Below are positions 7,142 through 13,691 of a stretch of DNA of 13,691 nt, one piece after another. A program made the translations under genes and the position numbers. The stretch is from Methylococcaceae bacterium UBA659 (GTDB taxonomy: Bacteria > Pseudomonadota > Gammaproteobacteria > Methylococcales > Methylomonadaceae). The stretch lies in assembly GCA_002299495.1 (NCBI GenBank), contig DBNZ01000090.1, positions 1 to 13,691 on the forward strand. Direction: 5' to 3'. Within the stretch, counting starts at the first letter, position 1, and each line of letters starts with the position of its first letter. Under the pieces are notes generated by a model. The model saw only the letters and a list, made by a program, of their open reading frames with translations, ran no database searches and had not been told where the DNA came from.

Positions 7142-8656
7142 TTACGGCGTCGTGCATTCGAATTTACCCGATGTTGCAGCCGATTCAGGGTCTAGTAGTC
7201 CGGAATAAATGCCTTCTTTTTTCGAGCGGCTAGCGGGATTCATGGGTGAAAGATAAGGGTCTTGTTGTTGGAAGCGTTTTTGATTTTCTAGCCGTTCCCA
7301 GGTCTTGCCGTCCCCGACATGAGCCACTTCGTTGGCCCCTAAATTGAGATGGGCGTCTTCTGGGCCAGCGATGGTATTTTTATCCAACAGCACATGGCCT
7401 CTGTGGACGGCAACATAAAGACCGGGCGGCACATTGGCGCGTTTGGTCGAGGCGAACAGTTTTTCTATAGCGGTCTGGTTTAAGACGGGACGGGGAAAAG
7501 GATTTTTAAACAGCATTTCTGGAATGCCATCGATAGCTAAGGCCTTACTATTGGGGGTGGCCGTATAGTGGCTCTCGGGCATGTTGAAAACAAATTCACC
7601 CGCCGCGTTGACCAGCGCGATTTGTCCTTGCCAAACATGGGTATACATTCCAGTTGGCTGGCCTGTTAAGAGTAGCTCATTGGATAGTGCGGGCGCTTGT
7701 TGGGCGTTGACGCAAGAACCTACGCAAGTCAGGTCGAAACCGGTGCCCCTAATGCCAATGGTGCCAACCGGCGTGGTGACGGCGAATGCTTTTTTGTTGG
7801 TTTTGCCAATTTTTCCGGTCAACACCCGCATGCCGCCCGTCGTTAATTGGTAGAGCACATGGTCGGGTTGGTCGGGTTGTTGATAGCTGTAATCGGCTAT
7901 TGCCATTTCACTGTTGGCCTGCAAGGTGATTTTTTCCCCATCCCTAAATACCATCAGGGCATAACTGTCATTTTTACTCACCAAGCGGTCTTCTGCGTAT
8001 AACGGCGCGCCTATCGAAAGACGGCGGTTTGGGGCGGATGGGTCGGATGCGTTACTGGCGGATACTTCGCCTTTAAGGTCAGAAATTCTCGCTACTACAA
8101 CGGTTGGTAGTGGTTTGGCCATCAAAAGGTCGGCTCCTGGCTGTTTCTGCTCTTGTTGGCAATCATGCTCACACAACCTGATGGAATAATCGGCTTGCTG
8201 GGCTTTAACCGTGGCTACTGCGGTTTTGATTTGGAAGTTTTCAGGGCTTTGTCGGGCAATCGTCCCGCTTTCCGCTCTAAGGCCACCTTGATGCAAGGAT
8301 AAACGGGCGGCGGGCGAGGCTGTTTGGGCTTGGTAGTGGTCTATGCTGAAACTGCTGTTAGGGCGTACCGTCACTTTCGCGCCATCGATAAAGTCGATGA
8401 TGACAAAACTGCGTTCGGAGGTTTGGATATGGTCGCCTTGAAAAATTTCAGAACCTTTGCCAAGCAGCCTAGGCGTCTGTCCGGTTTGCTGTGCCGCATT
8501 GCCGCCGCGAGAAAAACCTACCCTGCCCACCACTAGGGAACCGCCGTAGCCAGGGAATGCCAAGCTAAAACAAACCCAAAAGACACCCGGGGTTAATAAT
8601 CGGCGGACTGGGCCTTGAATCAATTTGTTCAAGGCTTCCTTAACGACTATCGGCAT
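7142..8656 (-). CDS. Exported protein with two FecR-type domains
   Basis: A 504-aa protein of unproven role, probably periplasmic or surface. A hydrophobic segment (about 19-38) follows a basic N-terminus and looks like a signal peptide or anchor. Two FecR-like (beta-helical) modules follow. Module 1 (about 70-166) has SERSFVIIDFIDGAKVTVRPNSSF and ends DYSIRLCEHDC. Module 2 (about 188-345) has NDSYALMVFRDGEKITLQANSE, the canonical GTIGIRGTGFDLTC and a matching Cys-x3-Cys (Cys311, Cys315; Cys162, Cys166 in module 1). The first copy has lost the GTIGIRGT core. A C-terminal part (410-450) resembles a further strand region. There is no sigma-factor gene or TonB receptor nearby, so an anti-sigma role like FecR itself is not indicated. 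The ATG at 8656 sits inside the end of the adhesin gene (10-base overlap), implying translational coupling. Its place between adhesin and transporter suggests a role in secretion or display. Confidence 0.8.
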   Translation of the reverse strand: MPIVVKEALNKLIQGPVRRLLTPGVFWVCFSLAFPGYGGSLVVGRVGFSRGGNAAQQTGQTPRLLGKGSEIFQGDHIQTSERSFVIIDFIDGAKVTVRPNSSFSIDHYQAQTASPAARLSLHQGGLRAESGTIARQSPENFQIKTAVATVKAQQADYSIRLCEHDCQQEQKQPGADLLMAKPLPTVVVARISDLKGEVSASNASDPSAPNRRLSIGAPLYAEDRLVSKNDSYALMVFRDGEKITLQANSEMAIADYSYQQPDQPDHVLYQLTTGGMRVLTGKIGKTNKKAFAVTTPVGTIGIRGTGFDLTCVGSCVNAQQAPALSNELLLTGQPTGMYTHVWQGQIALVNAAGEFVFNMPESHYTATPNSKALAIDGIPEMLFKNPFPRPVLNQTAIEKLFASTKRANVPPGLYVAVHRGHVLLDKNTIAGPEDAHLNLGANEVAHVGDGKTWERLENQKRFQQQDPYLSPMNPASRSKKEGIYSGLLDPESAATSGKFECTTP

Positions 8657-11600
8657 TGTTGAAGTTCCCGTTTTTTAGTGGTTTCAGCCGATGGTTTAGA
8701 ATCGGTGGCGGCAACTTTTTTGAAGGGGTCCTCATCCTTTTTTAGCAGATCAAATTGTTGGAGTAACGCGAGCTGGGTATTTTGTTGATGGCTCGATCCA
8801 GCTTGGACGATGCGGTCAATTTTTTCATTGTTGTTAGCATTGATGGTGAAATCTGCGCCTATGTATTCGATAGCATAATTATTCCCGGCACTGACGCTGC
8901 CTTGTTTAATGGGGTAGTTGCCGACGGTTTCACCTAGCGCCCTAGATAAGGCGCCTGTTATTGCGTCGCCGGGCAGCAACCCTCGGGTTATGAAGACCAG
9001 CAAAGGGTCTTGTTCGCCTACCCATTTTTCAGCCGGGAGGGCGCTTACGGTGAGACCGCGCGGTTCGATTGACCATTCGTGCAATGAATTTAAATCGTCT
9101 TTAAATAGATAGCCTAACTGACTCTGCAAGCCGTTGACATAGAACACATCGTGTTGCCCTACCGAATAGCGCCCTGACGCGGATAGTTCAGCCTCCACGC
9201 CATAATAGGCCGTCCCGGTAATGCCCGCCGTCGCTTCATTATCGCCATCGATAAAGCCGCTTAAAACCGAGGTAAACGTGACGTCTTCGCCATAAATGCT
9301 AGTTTGTGGGTTAGGCGTTACCACAAGGAAGGGTTGGTAATGATAAAGCAAGCCATTCCCTGTGGCGTTGGACACGTTAAAGTTACTGTTGCATCCAGCC
9401 GCTAGGTTGCAGCCGTAATGTTTAAAGTCTGGGGTCAATGCACCTAGAAAGGTGTTGGCAGGACGGTCGGAGTAAATTAACCAACGGCCATTTTCTGCCT
9501 TCAGTGTTGCGCTATTGCCTGCGATGATGAGGTTTTTTCCAGCGGCTAATTGGATGGCCGTGCCTTTGCCCGTGGCCACAATATCGCCGGTCAATACCAA
9601 GTTGCCTTGGGTTTCGGCGTTAACCCGGGTGATGGACGGCATAGCGGGGAGTTGTAGGTGGTCGCCCTTGTCATAGATATTGACCGTACCCGTTGCCGTC
9701 AATAGGCCGCCCTGGTAATTGAACCGGTTGGTGAAATTTAGGTGGCCGGAGCCTGATAACACGCCGCCGGTCCAATTGAAAATACCATTGACATTTAGGC
9801 CGTTAGGCGCGATGAGGGCGCCGCCAGTTAAGTCTAGGTCAGCGAGTGTTGTGTGTGGGGTGAAGTTGACGGCTGCCCCGTTAATGCTGGTTTTAGGTGC
9901 GGTGTAAGAGGCCCCTGGTTTGAAAAAATATTGGCCGCCGAAGAAGCCTACGGGGTTTTCGCTGTTTATTTTGCCGCCGTCGTTAAAAAATCGGTTGCCG
10001 CCAAAAAATTGCAACTGGCCGGTGCCGGTTACGTCATAACGGCCGGTATCCACGCCATTGCTGTGAATGGCTAATACACCCGAAGATACGGTGGTGACGC
10101 CTTGGTTATTGAAGGCGGCGATGTTAAGTTCGCGGACGCTTGAATGGTTTTCGTTGGTGACCAAAAACCAGCCGCTTTCTCGGTTGTTGAGGATGACCAG
10201 CTTACCGAACGCATTAGCGGGTGATGCAGGGCCTTTCCAAACGATATCGCCATAATTGTTCCACGGCTTGGGCGTCAAAGCCAAACCGAATAAATTGGGC
10301 GTTTTTATTTCTGCGGAGGGGGGGGCTGAGAAAGTGACGGTGCCATAGTTATCCCACGACTTATTGACTAAAGCCGTATGGTCATAAATTTGGGTGTTGG
10401 CTTTTGTCTGGGTAAGCAGCGGGCCCGTCCCCGTCACAACCCCTGAGATAAAATCGAAGGAGTCCTTGACTTCGATTTTATCTTTGCTTCGTAAAAAAGC
10501 GGCGTTCGTCAGGGTCAAGGCATCCAATGCAATAGGGTTGCCGGTATTAAACGCCACTTTTGCGCCGTCTATGACGATTCCGGGCGCTTTGAACTGGCTG
10601 CCGCTGTTAAAGTTGTGCTTGCCACCGAGAAACAATACCTGGGTTGGGCTATCAATGTTAGCGCCGCTCAAGAAGGTACGGTTATTCCCGGAAAATTGCA
10701 AATGAGCGGTAGGGCTTAGGGAATAAGTGCCGCTATCGGTTCCTTGGCTAAACAATTGTAAAGTCGCATCCGTTATCTTAACGGTGCCTTGATTGAGGAA
10801 ACGGGCTGTTTTTAGGCGGAGTGTTGGGTTCCCGCTGTGGCTTGAGATATTGAAAAGGCCGGTGTTGCCATTAACCAGGGTGGACGTGCTGGCGCCAATG
10901 TCGGCTTCCCCGTTCCAGTTGATTTCACCGAAGTTTTCCCAGCGCTTATTGATAAAGGCGGTGTCTTGGTTGGCCAATGTTGTGGTGGCGCCAAGCAGGG
11001 TCGTTAAGCTGCTGCCGCCTGCTAAGGTTCCGCTGTGAAAATTAAAATGTTCTGAAATGTGGATAGGGTCTGACCCTGCCAGCGTCCCTTGGTTGATGGT
11101 CAGGGTGGGCAAGCCTACAGGTGAGCCTGAGTTAAAAGCCAGGTAGGCGTTATTGATGATAGTTTCAGGTGCGTTATAACGTGCGCCGTTGCTAAATCGG
11201 TAGTCGCCATTGCTGAACGTAACTGGGTTGTTGTTGCTGTTAATGGTGGCGCCATTAAAACGTTTGGCGTTATCCATAAACATCAGCTCCCCGGTATCTC
11301 CGATCAGGTAACTGCCGCTGTCAGTGCCGCTACTGGAAATTTTTAAGATGCCGCTATTGACTGAGACAGTACCGCGGTTTCTGAAACTATTGACGGCTAA
11401 GCGGCGTTCTGCCAAGCCCCCGCTGCGCGGCGCGGCTATTTTTGGCGCATTGCTAACGATGCTGCCGCCGGTTTCATTAATAAATGTTATGGCGGCGGAT
11501 GTTTGTTGGCTTAGGTCGTAGGCTCCCTGCCAAGCGATAGCGCCAAAGTTGCGCCAGTTTTTATCCAGATAAGCGGTACCGCCCGACGCTAACGAGGTGT

Positions 11601-13608
11601 TAGCTGCCCCGGTTGTTATCAATTCGCCGCTGCCTTCGAGCCTGCCAAAATTAAAATTAAACGTATCGGTGATGGCGATACGGCCTGAGCCTGACAATAA
11701 GCCGCCGCTAATATTCAATTGATTGAATCGGCTATTTTGATTGATGGTTAAGCGGGCGTCCCCGGCTATGGTGACTGTGTCGATATGCCTTAATTTGCTT
11801 TCCAGTAAGGAATCTGCGGTACTCGGAATGACTAAATCGGCATTCGCGATAATGGATGATGCGGCTGCGGAGGAGTTACCGTACAGCGTTAAGACGCCTG
11901 AATTTAAGCTCAGCGTGCCGTTAATGTCGGAGCGGCCATTTTGGTCGCTGTCCGAGTCAGGTATCAGGGTCAGGTCTAATTTGCCGGAACGGGCTTTAAT
12001 GGGGGCGTTGATATCGATGTTTTTATGGGCGGCCAGGGTAAGCTTGGTGTCCCCTCCCGCCGATTTGGAAATGGCGGAGGCCACCGTGATGTTGCCTGCC
12101 TGGCTATTTTTTCCGCCCGTCTTAGCGGTGACGGTAACGGATGTGCCATTATTCAGCGCGTTTTCTATGCTTTGTTTGGTGATGACGGCAGCATCGTCAT
12201 TGGTGACGAAATTAGGGTTTTCGCTCACATGCCTGTTTGTTTGTTGAGCGGCAATCACCACCTTGTTGGCGTCAAGCAACCATTGCCCATTACGGCCTTT
12301 GGCGGCGGATGCGTCTACTTGAATGTTTGAGGTTTCAAGATGCGGAGCCGAAGTTTCGATCACTCCGCCATCACCGCCTTGCCGGCCACCCTGGGCGCTG
12401 ATTTGGCCGTGGGCGCGGGCCGTGTCATCAGCCCAAACGATTACTTTACCGCCATTGCCGCGTACCTCCGCATTGGCATTAAGTTGCGTCCCTTTGCCCA
12501 AATAAGTCACTTGGGCGTTCGGTATGTCCGGGTTCTGGCCTTGGCGGTCGCCTCCGATCAAGATTTTTCCGCCCGCCGCCGCGCCGCTGGCGTCGATGTT
12601 AGCCCGCCCAACCAAACCGACTTGTTTGCCTAGGACGGCTATGGTACCGCCTCTTCCTTGTGGGTTGGCCTGGGCGGTGATTGAGCCGGCGGCGATCACC
12701 GCCCCTTGTGCGCTTTTTATGTCAATGGAACCTGCGGAGCCGCCTTGTGTGTCATTGGCCGATACCGTGCTCTGTGCCGTCAGCGTGATGTTTTGTTTTG
12801 CCAGCAACTGGACGTTGCCCTTTGCGTCTACGGCCACACTATCGGCATTAATATGGCCGCTATGCGAGATGCTGCCGGCAAAAACATTGATGGCGCCGCC
12901 TTCCGAAAGCAATTTGCCTAGATTAAGCACGGTATTTTCCGGTGCCTTGACTTGATAACGGATGCTGGGGTCGTCTAGGCTGGTTAAGATTAACTCTCTG
13001 CCGGCGGCTAAAGTGATGGTGCCGCCTGCCGTTTTTAAGATTCCGTTGTTTTCTATGGAGGGGGCGATTAGGATGATGTTGCCGTCTTTTCCAGCACGGA
13101 TGATGCCTTCATTGGCGATATTGCCTGTTCTGGCCCCGGCAATAAAATGATAATTCCCTCTTAGAAAATCCTCGTTGCTTAAGTTTAGGCTTGAGGCGAT
13201 CAAGCCTTGGGTGTCAACCAGCGCATTAGCGCCAAAAACAATGCCGTTGGGATTGATGAGCAAAACTTTCCCATTGGAAACCAACTGGCCGAGAAGGGTG
13301 CTGGGGTTTTCCCCCAAGATGCGGTTTAGGACGGCGCTTTGGCTGTTTTGTTGAATAAAACGGGTGGTTTCGTTTTCGGCAATATTAAAATTTTGCCAAT
13401 GGATGATAGCGTTGGGGCTGTTCGTGATGGTGGTGATGCCTGTTACTGAGTTGTCTATGCTGGCTTGGCCGCTGATAACCTCGGCGCCACTAGGGTTTGC
13501 TAATGGGGCACTAGGATAAACCGTGGCCAACATACCAAAATAGAGTAGTTTGGCTATGGCTAGGATTAGCCTGGCGTATGGTGTCGAAAATTCGTAGTCA
13601 GCTCGCAA
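8647..13608 (-). CDS. TpsA-type two-partner secreted adhesin (filamentous haemagglutinin-like)
   Basis: A very large exported beta-helical protein (1653 aa), probably a surface adhesin. The signal peptide (about 1-37, hydrophobic 13-31) ends near PLAN. The TPS secretion domain (about 38-290) shows HWQNFNI (70-76), VLNRILGENPSTLLGQL (93-109) and NPNGIVFGANALVDTQGLIASS (119-140), the NPNG variant of the NPNL motif. GGKVIVWADD (386-395) and GGDGGVIETSA (411-421) are typical of this adhesin style. About 3.3 degenerate repeats of about 200 residues follow (631-1321), then a Cys1400/Cys1406 pair and MBG-like domains (about 1427-1593), and finally a charged tail with Cys1652. I see only these three cysteines. 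The start is TTG at 13606-13608 with GAGG eight bases upstream; no ATG precedes the signal peptide core, and the first internal Met (residue 26) would cut it. First gene of the operon. Confidence 0.93.
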   Translation of the reverse strand: MRADYEFSTPYARLILAIAKLLYFGMLATVYPSAPLANPSGAEVISGQASIDNSVTGITTITNSPNAIIHWQNFNIAENETTRFIQQNSQSAVLNRILGENPSTLLGQLVSNGKVLLINPNGIVFGANALVDTQGLIASSLNLSNEDFLRGNYHFIAGARTGNIANEGIIRAGKDGNIILIAPSIENNGILKTAGGTITLAAGRELILTSLDDPSIRYQVKAPENTVLNLGKLLSEGGAINVFAGSISHSGHINADSVAVDAKGNVQLLAKQNITLTAQSTVSANDTQGGSAGSIDIKSAQGAVIAAGSITAQANPQGRGGTIAVLGKQVGLVGRANIDASGAAAGGKILIGGDRQGQNPDIPNAQVTYLGKGTQLNANAEVRGNGGKVIVWADDTARAHGQISAQGGRQGGDGGVIETSAPHLETSNIQVDASAAKGRNGQWLLDANKVVIAAQQTNRHVSENPNFVTNDDAAVITKQSIENALNNGTSVTVTAKTGGKNSQAGNITVASAISKSAGGDTKLTLAAHKNIDINAPIKARSGKLDLTLIPDSDSDQNGRSDINGTLSLNSGVLTLYGNSSAAASSIIANADLVIPSTADSLLESKLRHIDTVTIAGDARLTINQNSRFNQLNISGGLLSGSGRIAITDTFNFNFGRLEGSGELITTGAANTSLASGGTAYLDKNWRNFGAIAWQGAYDLSQQTSAAITFINETGGSIVSNAPKIAAPRSGGLAERRLAVNSFRNRGTVSVNSGILKISSSGTDSGSYLIGDTGELMFMDNAKRFNGATINSNNNPVTFSNGDYRFSNGARYNAPETIINNAYLAFNSGSPVGLPTLTINQGTLAGSDPIHISEHFNFHSGTLAGGSSLTTLLGATTTLANQDTAFINKRWENFGEINWNGEADIGASTSTLVNGNTGLFNISSHSGNPTLRLKTARFLNQGTVKITDATLQLFSQGTDSGTYSLSPTAHLQFSGNNRTFLSGANIDSPTQVLFLGGKHNFNSGSQFKAPGIVIDGAKVAFNTGNPIALDALTLTNAAFLRSKDKIEVKDSFDFISGVVTGTGPLLTQTKANTQIYDHTALVNKSWDNYGTVTFSAPPSAEIKTPNLFGLALTPKPWNNYGDIVWKGPASPANAFGKLVILNNRESGWFLVTNENHSSVRELNIAAFNNQGVTTVSSGVLAIHSNGVDTGRYDVTGTGQLQFFGGNRFFNDGGKINSENPVGFFGGQYFFKPGASYTAPKTSINGAAVNFTPHTTLADLDLTGGALIAPNGLNVNGIFNWTGGVLSGSGHLNFTNRFNYQGGLLTATGTVNIYDKGDHLQLPAMPSITRVNAETQGNLVLTGDIVATGKGTAIQLAAGKNLIIAGNSATLKAENGRWLIYSDRPANTFLGALTPDFKHYGCNLAAGCNSNFNVSNATGNGLLYHYQPFLVVTPNPQTSIYGEDVTFTSVLSGFIDGDNEATAGITGTAYYGVEAELSASGRYSVGQHDVFYVNGLQSQLGYLFKDDLNSLHEWSIEPRGLTVSALPAEKWVGEQDPLLVFITRGLLPGDAITGALSRALGETVGNYPIKQGSVSAGNNYAIEYIGADFTINANNNEKIDRIVQAGSSHQQNTQLALLQQFDLLKKDEDPFKKVAATDSKPSAETTKKRELQQCR
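8830..9330 (-). other. MBG-like C-terminal domains of the adhesin (residues 1427-1593)
   Basis: Residues 1427-1515 (VVTPNPQTSIYGEDVTFT onward) and 1516-1593 (RGLTVSALPAEKWVGEQDPL to NYAIEYIGADFTI) look like two consecutive MBG-type immunoglobulin-like modules, recognisable by the paired IYGE/VGEQDP and GNNYAIEY phrases. This is a family-level resemblance I recognise by eye, not a domain search. They are followed by a 60-residue charged tail. Confidence 0.6.
9838..10518 (-). repeat. Adhesin repeat unit 3 (residues 1031-1257), with internal insertion
   Basis: The third unit contains LTLTNAAFLRSKDKI, KDSFDFISGVVTGTG, VNKSWDNYGTVTFS, FNNQGVTTVSSGVLAIHSNG, VDTGRYDVTGTGQLQFFGG and GGQYFFKPGASYTAPKTSI. 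It is about 30 residues longer because the W-N-YG block occurs twice (SWDNYGTV and PWNNYGDIVWKG). A partial fourth unit follows (1258-1321, to about 9646), with LDLTGGALIAPNGL and GIFNWTGGVLSGSG. Confidence 0.7.
10519..11103 (-). repeat. Adhesin repeat unit 2 (residues 836-1030)
   Basis: The second unit matches unit 1 landmark by landmark: LTINQGTLAGSDPI, SEHFNFHSGTLAGG, INKRWENFGEINWNG, FLNQGTVKITDATLQLFSQG, TDSGTYSLSPTAHLQF, GGKHNFNSGSQFKAPGIVI and VAFNTGNPIALDA. It differs at many residues, so the duplication is old. Confidence 0.75.
11104..11718 (-). repeat. Adhesin repeat unit 1 (residues 631-835)
   Basis: First of the long degenerate repeats in the adhesin. Landmarks in order: LNISGGLLSGSGRI, TDTFNFNFGRLEGSG, the LDKNWRNFGAIAWQG block, FRNRGTVSVNSGILKISSSG, TDSGSYLIGDTGEL, NGDYRFSNGARYNAPETII, then LAFNSGSPVGLPT. 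The same landmarks recur in order in the next two units. Confidence 0.75.
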
Positions 13609-13622
13609 AGCCAGAACCTCTT
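13606..13622 (-). promoter_or_regulatory. TTG start and ribosome binding site of the adhesin gene
   Basis: On the minus strand, AAGAGG (13617-13622) lies eight bases upstream of the TTG at 13606-13608. It gives a well-spaced Shine-Dalgarno sequence whose first two A are the end of the A18 tract. This supports the TTG over any internal start. Confidence 0.65.
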
Positions 13623-13638
13623 TTTTTTTTTTTTTTTT
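13621..13638 (-). repeat. A18 homopolymer in the adhesin leader
   Basis: Eighteen uninterrupted T on the plus strand (A on the sense strand) lie immediately upstream of the adhesin ribosome binding site. Further runs follow outward: T10 at 13648-13657, T9 at 13659-13667, A6 at 13672-13677 and A9 at 13679-13687. Such tracts are prone to slippage in cells and in sequencing, and the window end here may be a contig end. Confidence 0.7.
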
Positions 13639-13641
13639 ATA
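13636..13641 (-). promoter_or_regulatory. Possible -10 element of the adhesin operon
   Basis: TATAAA on the minus strand is five of six bases to the TATAAT consensus and is preceded by A-tracts that could act as an UP-like element. No TTGACA-like -35 is visible. If used, transcription would start inside the A18 run, leaving a leader of only about 20 bases. Any A/T-rich stretch gives such matches, so confidence is low. Confidence 0.25.
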
Positions 13642-13661
13642 AGAGAATTTTTTTTTTCTTT

Positions 13662-13677
13662 TTTTTTATATAAAAAA
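13662..13677. repeat. 16-bp perfect A/T palindrome
   Basis: Six T, ATAT with its centre at 13669/13670, and six A form a perfect inverted repeat. It lies upstream of the adhesin operon and could be an A/T-rich protein site or a weak hairpin. Low-complexity sequence produces such palindromes easily. Confidence 0.4.
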
Positions 13678-13691
13678 TAAAAAAAAACACA

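Noticed and set aside
7142..8656. FecR protein as an anti-sigma regulator of iron uptake
   Set aside because: There is no adjacent ECF sigma factor or TonB-dependent receptor, and the protein has a duplicated FecR fold inside a TPS operon. The name reflects the domain only.
9646..11718. Repeats in the adhesin as a CRISPR array or recent DNA repeat
   Set aside because: Similarity is visible at protein level only and is degenerate. There are no identical short repeats with unique spacers.
11741..12955. Long plus-strand reading frames opposite the adhesin gene (for example 11741-12247 and 12524-12955)
   Set aside because: They have no recognisable domain, no convincing ribosome binding site, and biased composition explained by the Gly/Ala/Thr/Asn-rich adhesin on the other strand.
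13621..13691. T-runs at the right edge as an intrinsic terminator for a plus-strand gene
   Set aside because: No plus-strand gene ends here and no GC-rich stem precedes the T-runs. They lie in the leader of the minus-strand adhesin.

Overview
The window carries seven protein-coding genes on both strands, packed closely, with no RNA gene, insertion sequence or CRISPR array that I can see. Mixed base composition, a type II sulfide:quinone oxidoreductase, an HD-GYP c-di-GMP phosphodiesterase and a two-partner secretion (TPS) adhesin locus suggest a gammaproteobacterium. It may be of the methanotroph/sulfur-oxidiser kind (Methylococcales-like), but this is an inference from gene content and protein style, not a search. 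The right end (about 13621-13691) is almost pure A/T homopolymer and may be a contig end.

Left part, plus strand (46-3286): a flavoprotein sulfide:quinone oxidoreductase (sqr) is followed, after a 199-base gap with a strong symmetric hairpin, by a SulP-family anion transporter with a C-terminal STAS domain. Together they could oxidise sulfide and move a sulfur oxyanion or bicarbonate across the inner membrane; the substrate is not proven by sequence.

Middle part (3292-5522): two signalling genes stand back to back. A GAF/HD-GYP protein is on the minus strand and a stand-alone cyclic-nucleotide-binding domain protein is on the plus strand, sharing a 179-base intergenic region. Each ends tail-to-tail against its neighbour with only 4-5 bases between stop codons.

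Right part, minus strand (13608 down to 5527): a compact three-gene operon reads secreted TpsA-type adhesin (1653 aa), a FecR-domain protein with a duplicated domain (504 aa), then the TpsB outer-membrane transporter (532 aa). The adhesin and FecR genes overlap by 10 bases, and 16 bases separate the FecR gene from tpsB. The adhesin has a canonical TPS secretion domain, about 3.3 degenerate repeats of about 200 residues, a Cys pair, MBG-like C-terminal domains and a lone penultimate cysteine. It starts at TTG with a good ribosome binding site directly abutting an uninterrupted run of 18 A (sense strand). This is a candidate phase-variation or slippage switch, if it is not a sequencing artefact. 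The FecR partner between adhesin and transporter is the least explained component of the locus.
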